From assembly GCA_030605745.1 (NCBI GenBank), contig JAUWHT010000237.1, positions 1 through 17,224 on the forward strand: a DNA stretch of 17,224 nucleotides. The letters run 5' to 3'. Shown here piece after piece: positions 1 through 4,774 of the stretch (the stretch's first letter is position 1; the number at the start of each line of letters is the position of its first letter). Origin of the DNA: Pirellulales bacterium. GTDB lineage: Bacteria; Planctomycetota; Planctomycetia; Pirellulales; Thermoguttaceae. Made by a program: the position numbers and the translations under genes. The notes under the pieces were generated by a model that had not been told where the DNA came from, ran no database searches, and was given only the letters and a program-made list of their open reading frames with translations.

Positions 1-52
1 CCTGCTTGGCCGTTCGGTCAGCGAGTAGCCGCGCGGGTGTCCGTGATTGGAA

Positions 53-134
53 GTGTGGCACTGCTTCGCAGAAGCAGTGCTGCGATAACTCTACGGTTTT
101 GGCGGGGCACTGCTTCTGCGAAGCAGTGGCACAC
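53..134. repeat. 28-bp inverted repeat whose arms are themselves hairpins
   Basis: Arms 53-80 and 107-134 are reverse complements with one mismatch, separated by 26 nt. Each arm is also a small hairpin: in the left arm ten bases starting GCACTGCTTC pair with GAAGCAGTGC around a three-base loop. A fragment of the same sequence (GCGAAGCAGTGGCACACC) recurs at about 6242-6259, so this is a dispersed family rather than a one-off. No run of T follows, so a terminator role is not supported. Confidence 0.85.
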
Positions 135-238
135 TGGCGGCCGGTCCGTGCGGCCAGGTGGGTGCAAAAACGTGACATCCATCTTTTGTGCGTAGTATCG
201 TTCGGGCCTCGGGCAAAAGGTACGGTGGCCAATTCTTG

Positions 239-274
239 ATCTTGAAATCGGCCGGCCGGGATGATATATTTGTT
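239..274 (+). repeat. Direct repeat copy 1 (promoter module)
   Basis: This 36-bp stretch matches 835-870 at 33 of 36 positions in the same orientation. It contains the TTGAAA and TATATT promoter elements and the CGGCCGGCCG palindrome. The three differences fall between the palindrome and the repeat end and leave both hexamers and the 17-bp spacing intact. Together the copies bracket the two-gene unit. Confidence 0.85.
242..270 (+). promoter_or_regulatory. Promoter of the DUF4258/zinc-finger unit, with a palindromic spacer
   Basis: A -35-like TTGAAA (242-247) and a -10-like TATATT (265-270) are spaced by exactly 17 bp, each five of six against the sigma70 consensus. The spacer contains the perfect 10-bp palindrome CGGCCGGCCG, a possible operator for autoregulation. 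The predicted transcript starts near 277, about 40 nt before the chosen start codon. The whole module is repeated at 835-870. Confidence 0.6.
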
Positions 275-317
275 TATTAAGGAGTAGCATATTCCCATGC
301 GGACTAAAGGAAACAGC

Positions 318-626
318 ATGAGTCAGATTCGCGCCGCGGCCGATCAGAAGATTCTGTTTCTTCCGCATGCGTTGCGTCAGATGTTGCGTCCGGATCGTAT
401 GATTAGCAGAGTGGAAGTGCGCCGTGTGATAGCCGAAGGGGAAGTGTTAGAGGATTATCCTGAGGATGCCCGAGGGCACAGTTGCCTGCTTCTCGGGTTT
501 GGAGATGGTGAACGTCCCATCCATGTGGTATGCTCACCCAAGTATGACTACCTTGCGATCATCACGGCGTACATTCCGGATGAGCACAAGTGGTCTGAGG
601 GTTTCAGAGAAAGGGTAGAGAGATGA
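318..626 (+). CDS. DUF4258-family protein, probable toxin of a TA-like pair
   Basis: A 102-residue soluble protein with no signal peptide or membrane segment. The sequence (FLPHALRQMLRPDRMISRVEVRRVIAEG near the start, then a GHSCLLLG strand and HVVCSPKYDYLAIITAYIP) fits the DUF4258 family: a histidine-bearing N-terminal helix followed by beta strands ending in an ITAY-like segment. DUF4258 proteins are often encoded next to YgiT/MqsA-type zinc-finger proteins and are suspected RNase-like toxins; activity here is inference. An upstream in-frame ATG at 297 exists, with AAGGAG 12 nt away. I prefer 318 because AAAGGA lies six nt before it. The stop overlaps the next gene's start by four bases (ATGA), so translation is probably coupled. 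Confidence 0.75.
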   Translation: MSQIRAAADQKILFLPHALRQMLRPDRMISRVEVRRVIAEGEVLEDYPEDARGHSCLLLGFGDGERPIHVVCSPKYDYLAIITAYIPDEHKWSEGFRERVER

Positions 627-841
627 AATGCATTCATTGCCAGGGCGAGATGAAACGCAGCACGACCCCTTTTCACGTCGACCGCAAGGGGTGTCACCTG
701 ATGCTGGACGCTGTCCCAGCATGGGTGTGCGAACAGTGCGGAGAGGCGTATTTTGAGGAGAAGGAAGTCGATGCCGTCCAGGATCTTGTCCGATCTGTGG
801 AGCAGAAGGCCAAAGCACTGGCCTTGACGACGCAATCTTGA
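623..841 (+). CDS. YgiT/MqsA-type zinc-finger protein, probable antitoxin
   Basis: A 72-residue protein with two CxxC knuckles, C3-x-x-C6 and C36-x-x-C39, the zinc ribbon of the YgiT-type family that forms the N-terminal part of MqsA-like antitoxins. The spacing (CIHC, then about 30 residues, then CEQCGE followed by a YFEEKEVDAVQ helix) is typical of the stand-alone short version, which lacks the DNA-binding HTH domain of full MqsA. Its ATG overlaps the stop of the DUF4258 gene. Because no HTH is present, any repressor function would need another partner or a different binding mode. Its TGA lies inside the second copy of the promoter repeat, which is unusual. Confidence 0.8.
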   Translation: MKCIHCQGEMKRSTTPFHVDRKGCHLMLDAVPAWVCEQCGEAYFEEKEVDAVQDLVRSVEQKAKALALTTQS

Positions 842-870
842 AATCGGCCGGCCGTGATAATATATTCGTT
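835..870 (+). repeat. Direct repeat copy 2 (promoter module) spanning the zinc-finger stop codon
   Basis: It matches 239-274 at 33 of 36 positions, same orientation. TTGAAA (838-843) overlaps the TGA stop (839-841) of the upstream gene, and TATATT (861-866) follows after a 17-bp spacer that keeps CGGCCGGCCG. It is therefore a complete promoter-like sequence pointing into a spacer that now has no intact gene. The distance between equivalent bases of the two copies is 596 bp. Confidence 0.85.
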
Positions 871-1020
871 CATGCCTCGCGCAAAGACGCCAGGATGCAA
901 AGGATGTCTGGTTCAGTTGGCTGAAGCGCGCGGCAGTGGGAGTTTTGGCAGTAGGCCTGGGGGTGGGGATATTTGCCAAAACTCATCCCCGGCGCGCCGG
1001 GGCGTGAAACACACCAGAGA

Positions 1021-1079
1021 GTGCCGGCGAGACGCCGGCGTTACGATGTGCTAGTGTGCCGGCGAGACGCCGGCGTTAC
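1021..1079. repeat. Two copies of a 24-bp palindromic REP-like unit
   Basis: Positions 1021-1044 and 1056-1079 are identical. Each contains GCCGGCG and CGCCGGC around the loop AGA, a 7-bp GC stem, followed by GTTAC. On the minus strand the unit reads NAGVSPA, a translation artefact I associate with dispersed intergenic palindromes in planctomycete genomes. The 11 bp between copies is different sequence. Confidence 0.85.
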
Positions 1080-1150
1080 AACGTCCAACAATTCTGGCGT
1101 CTGTATTGCCGAGGATTAGTCGCCGCAAGTTAGTGTTAGGCAGTAATTTA

Positions 1151-1169
1151 CGACCGCACAGGGCGGTCG
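1151..1169. repeat. Short perfect hairpin
   Basis: CGACCGC (1151-1157) pairs with GCGGTCG (1163-1169) around a five-base loop. AATTTA-like sequence flanks it on both sides. There is no T-run, so I do not call it a terminator. It may be one arm of a larger dispersed element. Confidence 0.5.
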
Positions 1170-1263
1170 ATGGGAATTTATAGACCGGTGAAGCATACGT
1201 CCATAAACACCAACAATTCATAAAACCCCTGGAAAACGCCACTTGCAGGTGAACGTACAGGGG

Positions 1264-1332
1264 ATTAGGCTGTTAGGGATGTCGAGTTCACGCACCTAAT
1301 AGCCTAGTATCCTAACGGCCTAACAGCCTAAT
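1264..1332. repeat. 14-bp perfect inverted repeat overlapping the diadenylate cyclase stop codon
   Basis: ATTAGGCTGTTAGG (1264-1277) is the exact reverse complement of 1319-1332, and the sequence between carries further degenerate CCTAAyrGCC units. The right arm contains the minus-strand TAG at 1328-1330. On the minus strand this forms a stem at the 3' end of the gene, possibly protecting or ending the mRNA, although no clear U-tract follows. Confidence 0.65.
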
Positions 1333-2401
1333 GTGATTGGTCGCTTTTGGCCTTGGCTTTGGATTCCCCGGCGGGCGGTTCGTACTCGAACTCTTTCCAT
1401 ACCATGGGACGGCGGAGGTAGGGTTCTACGCGCAGCACGACTTCGCCGTTCTGGAAGATTCGCACTGTGCCGTTGCTTTGGCTGACGGTGACCGCCACGG
1501 CGTTGGTCGCGCGGCTGATTGCGGCGGCCGCCCAGTGCCGAGCGCCCAGCCCCTTGGATAACGTCACCTCCGCGGCCGAGCAGTCGAGGTACCGGCAGGC
1601 CGCCTCCACGGTGCCGACGGCCGAGACGATGATCGCCCCGTCCATCTGCGCGATCTCCTTGATCCCCTCGCGTACCCGGTGGTCGCTCAGGTTCCGCTCC
1701 TTGCGACCGTAGCCTCTGACCGGGTCGAATCCGGCCGGATGGCTGCATGTGAGTACCTTTCTGGCGTCGCCCACCACGAACAGTGTGCCGACCGGCTTGC
1801 CCTCGCGACCTTCGCGGCCGATCTCCACCGCCAGATCGACCACCATCTTCAGGGTGTCCAGCGGCACCCGGGTCTCCAACTGCCGCAGATCGCGCCCGGT
1901 GAGCCGATTCAGGTGCTCGTCGAGGTTGATCACGCTTAGGGAATCGATCGTATCGGCATCGAAACCGCTGTACAGGGCCACCACGCAAGAGCCCGGCGCC
2001 AGAATGTCGTCGGCCACCGCTTCCAGCACGGACTGGGTAAGGCGTTCGTAGACGGGGCTATCGGGCATGTCGAGCCGGACGCTGGCCAGTCCCGCTTTCT
2101 CGGCCCCTTCGAGCTGCTCAGCCGTGTCGGCAGCCACCAACAGCTTCTCATCTCCGGCCATCTTTTTCAGCCGCTGCCAATCGGCCGGACCGTCCAACAA
2201 CAACAGAATCGCATCCGCCTCAGTGGACGCCGTCAACCGCCGGGCCAGGTTGCAAAGGGTCCTGAACTGCTCGGTGAAGCGCAGCGACTGTATTCGCTCA
2301 CCGCGTGCCTGGCTGCGGTTTTCCTTGTTGACGGGAAGCTGCCGGGATGGTGTGCGGCTGCCGTGTTGCGGATCGCGCCAGCGCTTGCCCAACGAAGCCA
2401 T
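1328..2401 (-). CDS. Diadenylate cyclase (DAC/DisA_N domain, DacZ-type)
   Basis: A 357-residue protein predicted to make the second messenger c-di-AMP from two ATP. The C-terminal part (about 190-325) is a DAC domain: DGA at 254-256 (MDGAIIV), GLGARHWAAAA at 284-294, and the final strands VAVTVSQSNGTVRIFQNGE. The middle (about 60-185) has an alpha/beta pattern like the pyruvate-kinase C-terminal-like region of archaeal DacZ; this match is from memory. There are no membrane helices, so unlike CdaA it should be cytosolic. The usual RHR motif reads RHW here; I believe DacZ-like proteins vary at that arginine. I chose the ATG at 2401 because AGGGAGGT lies about six nt upstream on the minus strand; a further in-frame ATG at 2461 lacks this. 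The first 35 residues are basic and poorly conserved-looking. Confidence 0.85.
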   Translation of the reverse strand: MASLGKRWRDPQHGSRTPSRQLPVNKENRSQARGERIQSLRFTEQFRTLCNLARRLTASTEADAILLLLDGPADWQRLKKMAGDEKLLVAADTAEQLEGAEKAGLASVRLDMPDSPVYERLTQSVLEAVADDILAPGSCVVALYSGFDADTIDSLSVINLDEHLNRLTGRDLRQLETRVPLDTLKMVVDLAVEIGREGREGKPVGTLFVVGDARKVLTCSHPAGFDPVRGYGRKERNLSDHRVREGIKEIAQMDGAIIVSAVGTVEAACRYLDCSAAEVTLSKGLGARHWAAAAISRATNAVAVTVSQSNGTVRIFQNGEVVLRVEPYLRRPMVWKEFEYEPPAGESKAKAKSDQSH

Positions 2402-2534
2402 TTGGAAACCTCCCTGATACCACTCTATGTTACGAGTTTTCCTGTTCCAGAGCAACCGCAACGCGAGATTGGATAGCTACCAGTAAGCTGTGGGGCTGGG
2501 GACTCAGGGCTCGGGGAATTGATGGTTGCCCTCC

Positions 2535-2590
2535 AGCCCCGAGTCCCGAGCCCCGAGCCCCGAGTCCCGAGTCCCGAGCCCCGAGTCCCC
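2535..2590. repeat. Eight tandem heptamers (AGYCCCG), G-rich on the minus strand
   Basis: Eight exact 7-bp units of the form AGCCCCG or AGTCCCG fill 2535-2590 (the last ends in CCCC). A partial inverted copy of the same motif lies at 2492-2516. On the minus strand, the coding strand of both neighbours, this gives runs of three or four G every seven bases, which could form a G-quadruplex. It lies between the stop of the HEAT gene and the start of the cyclase gene. Confidence 0.85.
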
Positions 2591-2593
2591 TAA

Positions 2594-3301
2594 TCAGAAT
2601 ACGAAGAGACCGCGTAGTCGTTCGGCGACCGAGACAGGCCGGCGAGGGGGCGGCGGATTGCCTGCAACGTATTGACGCCACCGGTTGACGTCGTTTCCGA
2701 AGTTCTCGCCGGTGATCTTGCGCAGCGACAGGACGGCCCGGTACTGCATGGCCGGGTCTTTGTCTTCCAGGGCCGGAGCCAGTGCGGCAACCGCCGCCGG
2801 GTCCTTCGAGTTACCCAGCGCCAGTGCGGCCGCCAGCCGGACGTCGATGTCGACGTCGCCGCCGAGCACTCCGCCCAATACGGCCACGGCTGCCGCATCG
2901 CCACGGCTGCCCCAGGCCTCGACCGCGGCCATGCGAACGTCCACGTCCGGATCGCCGAGCGCGGCGTGAAGCACTGCATCGGCGGCGGCGCTGGGATATG
3001 CACCGAGCGTGCGGACAATCTCGGCCCGGATTAACGGATCCGCCTCTGTGCGGATTCCTTGGGCCAGCTTCGCCGCGACCTGCTGTTTTTCGTCCGGTTT
3101 GCTCGACGGGCCCCTTTCGGCTAGTTCTTGCAACTCTTCGATCCGTTCAACCGGCGAGGTAATGCCAGGCAACTCGGCCGACTGCTCCTCTTGGAACGGC
3201 ATCCAGGACGGGACCCCGCCCAACTCGGCGCAGCCGGCAGTGCCGAGCACCAAAACGGAGCAAAACAACGTCAAGAACCGTTTGCCGCAAGCGCCGTCCA
3301 T
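2594..3301 (-). CDS. HEAT-repeat lipoprotein
   Basis: A 235-residue protein. It begins with a basic start, a hydrophobic stretch and a lipobox-like LGTAGC, so Cys24 would be lipidated and the protein anchored in a membrane facing the periplasm. Residues about 85-200 are consecutive HEAT/PBS-lyase-like helical repeats, seen as DPLIRAEIVRTLG, DPDVDVRMAAVEAWG, DIDVRLAAALALG and DPAMQYRAVLSLRKITG. They usually act as a protein-binding scaffold; the partner is unknown. A proline-rich linker (NPPPPRRP) leads to an amphipathic VAERLRGLF tail. The start at 3301 is the only in-frame ATG near the signal peptide. The open frame runs on to 4600, but that part is antisense to the DUF1570 gene. The Shine-Dalgarno is weak. 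A promoter is visible at 3362-3390. Confidence 0.85.
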   Translation of the reverse strand: MDGACGKRFLTLFCSVLVLGTAGCAELGGVPSWMPFQEEQSAELPGITSPVERIEELQELAERGPSSKPDEKQQVAAKLAQGIRTEADPLIRAEIVRTLGAYPSAAADAVLHAALGDPDVDVRMAAVEAWGSRGDAAAVAVLGGVLGGDVDIDVRLAAALALGNSKDPAAVAALAPALEDKDPAMQYRAVLSLRKITGENFGNDVNRWRQYVAGNPPPPRRPVSVAERLRGLFVF

Positions 3302-3361
3302 CGATGGTATCCGCCTTGGAGTGGGCCGTGGGCAAGGGGTATCCCGAAGACGAGAGGCGGG

Positions 3362-3390
3362 ACTATAGCATGGGCATTGACTTACGCCAA
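3362..3390 (-). promoter_or_regulatory. Promoter for the HEAT-repeat lipoprotein
   Basis: On the minus strand TTGGCG (3385-3390) and TATAGT (3362-3367) are separated by 17 bp. The -10 matches five of six consensus positions and the -35 four of six. The predicted transcript start near 3355 gives a leader of about 54 nt. It is back to back with the promoter at 3411-3438. Confidence 0.55.
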
Positions 3391-3410
3391 GGCGAGTCAG
3401 CCGAAGAATG

Positions 3411-3438
3411 TTGTTAATTTGGGTGGGTTGTGTATAAT
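3411..3438 (+). promoter_or_regulatory. Promoter for the DUF1570 gene; its -10 box overlaps the first ATG
   Basis: TTGTTA (3411-3416) and a perfect TATAAT (3433-3438) are spaced by 16 bp. The -10 box shares two bases with the ATG at 3437. If this promoter is used, transcription begins about 3445-3446, exactly at the second in-frame ATG, which would make a leaderless mRNA. Confidence 0.5.
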
Positions 3439-4603
3439 GGAAGGTATGCGACCACATCAATCGGACTTCCGTCAATTGCCGATTCTCCTTGCATTGTGTC
3501 TCGGCTGGACGGGCTCGGCGCTGTGTCTGGACCATGTGACGCTGCACCGCGACGGTCGGGATATCCACGTCGACGGCCGGCTGCTGGTCACCGCCGAGGA
3601 CGGCGGCCTGTTGCTTCAGTCCCGCGACGGTGTGCTTTGGGCGGTTCCCCCGGAGGAACAGGTCCAGCACACCACCGACGACGCCCCCTTCAAACCGTAC
3701 ACTCGCGAGGAGCTGTCGCGGCGATTGTTGGCCGAGTTGCCCCGGGGGTTCGACGTACACCGGACGGCACACTACCTGATTTTCTACGATACATCGCGGG
3801 CGTACGCGCAGTGGTGCGGGTCTCTGTTCGAAAGACTGTACCGGGCGTTCACTAACTATTGGACCCGCAAGGGCTTCGAGTTGCACGAGCCGGAGTTCCA
3901 CTTGGCGGCGATTGTGTTTGCCGATCGCAATTCGTACATCAAGTTCACCCGTCCGGAGTTGGGCAATGCGGGGCAGTCGATCATCGGTTTCTTCAGCCTG
4001 CGCACGAACCGGATGACGATGTACGACCTGACCAAGATCGAAGCACTGAGCCGCTACCGGAACCGAGCCGGCACGAGCGTACAGATCCGCGAGATTCTGT
4101 CCCGGCCCGAGGCCCTGCGGCAGGTGTCGACAATCGTTCACGAAGCAACACATCAGATCGCGTTCAACTGCGGGCTGCATACCCGTTACAGCGATTGCCC
4201 GGTGTGGTTTAGCGAGGGCGTGGCCGTATATTTCGAGACACCCGACCTGCGCAGCTCGAAGGGCTGGCGGGGCATCGGGGCGGTGAACCGGCCGCGGCTG
4301 GTGCGGTTCCTCCAGTACTTGCACAACCGGCCGGCGAACTCGCTGAGCACCCTGCTGGCCGACGACAAGCGTTTCCGCGATCCCAAGCGGAGCCTCGACG
4401 CTTATGCCGAGGCCTGGGCGCTGACGTACTACCTGCTGCGGCAGCACCCCCAACAATACGTGGCCTACCTGAAAATGCTTTCTGAGAAGAAACCGCTGGT
4501 GACCGACGGGCCGAAAAAGCGGCTGGAGCAGTTTCAAGGGGTATTCGGCGAGTTGAGGCAGTTGGATGCCGATTTCCTGCGGTATATGCTGCGGGTCCAT
4601 TGA
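3437..4603 (+). CDS. Exported DUF1570-family protein with HExxH metalloprotease motif
   Basis: A 388-residue protein with an N-terminal signal peptide (hydrophobic LPILLALCLGWTGSALC), so it is exported. The C-terminal half matches the DUF1570 family seen in planctomycetes: HEATH at 235-239 supplies the catalytic Glu and two metal His, and SEGVAVYFE about 21 residues later supplies Glu260 as a probable third ligand, the gluzincin arrangement. The N-terminal part (HVTLHRDGRDIHVDGRLLVTAEDGGLLLQSRDG) looks like a small beta domain. Substrate is unknown; peptidase activity is inferred from the motif. Two starts are possible, 3437 and 3446; both keep the signal peptide. Neither has a well-placed Shine-Dalgarno, and the TATAAT overlapping the first ATG favours 3446 as a leaderless start. 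Confidence 0.85.
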   Translation: MEGMRPHQSDFRQLPILLALCLGWTGSALCLDHVTLHRDGRDIHVDGRLLVTAEDGGLLLQSRDGVLWAVPPEEQVQHTTDDAPFKPYTREELSRRLLAELPRGFDVHRTAHYLIFYDTSRAYAQWCGSLFERLYRAFTNYWTRKGFELHEPEFHLAAIVFADRNSYIKFTRPELGNAGQSIIGFFSLRTNRMTMYDLTKIEALSRYRNRAGTSVQIREILSRPEALRQVSTIVHEATHQIAFNCGLHTRYSDCPVWFSEGVAVYFETPDLRSSKGWRGIGAVNRPRLVRFLQYLHNRPANSLSTLLADDKRFRDPKRSLDAYAEAWALTYYLLRQHPQQYVAYLKMLSEKKPLVTDGPKKRLEQFQGVFGELRQLDADFLRYMLRVH

Positions 4604-4618
4604 CAGGGAGCAGGTGAG

Positions 4619-4647
4619 TTGTTGCGAGGCGGGGGATGGATTATACT
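4619..4647 (+). promoter_or_regulatory. Possible promoter upstream of the oxidoreductase hairpin
   Basis: TTGTTG (4619-4624) and TATACT (4642-4647) are spaced by 17 bp. The -10 is good, the -35 matches only three of six. If real, transcripts toward the gene at 4775 would carry the 4661-4744 hairpin in a leader of about 120 nt. Confidence 0.35.
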
Positions 4648-4660
4648 AGAAATAATAGGT

Positions 4661-4750
4661 GTAGGGTGGGTGCTCGCACCCACGCGTCCAAGAAACTACG
4701 CCTAAATGGCCACGAGTTCGCGTGGGTGCGAGCACCCACCCTACTTTTTT
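4661..4750 (+). terminator. 26-bp perfect inverted repeat followed by six T
   Basis: Arms 4661-4686 and 4719-4744 are perfect reverse complements (GTAGGGTGGGTGCTCGCACC at the outer part) with a 32-nt loop. TTTTTT follows directly at 4745-4750. This fits an intrinsic terminator for the DUF1570 gene ending at 4603. The loop is longer than usual, and the GGGTGGGTGCTCGCACCC core looks like another dispersed palindrome that may have been recruited. Confidence 0.6.
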
Positions 4751-4774
4751 ACTCCCACCTTAAAGGAGCCCACC

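Larger units (their letters stand above)
1..317. other. Intergenic region with paired palindromes and a promoter
   Basis: I see no convincing complete gene here. The first 28 bases read on the plus strand as the end of an open frame (LLGRSVSE then TAG), which could be the tail of a gene outside the window, but this is too short to judge. The stretch then holds an inverted repeat (53-134), unremarkable sequence to about 238, and the promoter-like start of the toxin-antitoxin unit. The ORFs that cross it in other frames follow the palindromes and have no family features. Confidence 0.6.
842..1327. other. 486-bp intergenic region rich in repeats, with a possible gene remnant
   Basis: No intact gene is recognisable. 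Right after the second promoter copy a frame without an ATG start runs open from 864 to the TGA at 1005-1007. It ends in a stretch that reads like a transmembrane helix followed by a basic tail (AAVGVLAVGLGVGIFAK), so it may be a decayed membrane-protein end or chance. Then come two short palindromic units (1021-1079), a 7-bp-stem hairpin (1151-1169), AT-rich sequence, and an inverted repeat that runs into the diadenylate cyclase stop codon (1264-1332). Confidence 0.5.

Noticed and set aside
1320..1988. 222-codon minus-strand ORF rich in Arg, Gly and Pro
   Set aside because: It is an alternative frame of the diadenylate cyclase gene, with composition typical of an out-of-frame GC-rich reading.
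3302..4600. Extension of the minus-strand HEAT frame to 4600, giving a 668-codon ORF
   Set aside because: The extra part is antisense to the DUF1570 gene, has no domain features, and would put the signal peptide in the middle of the protein.
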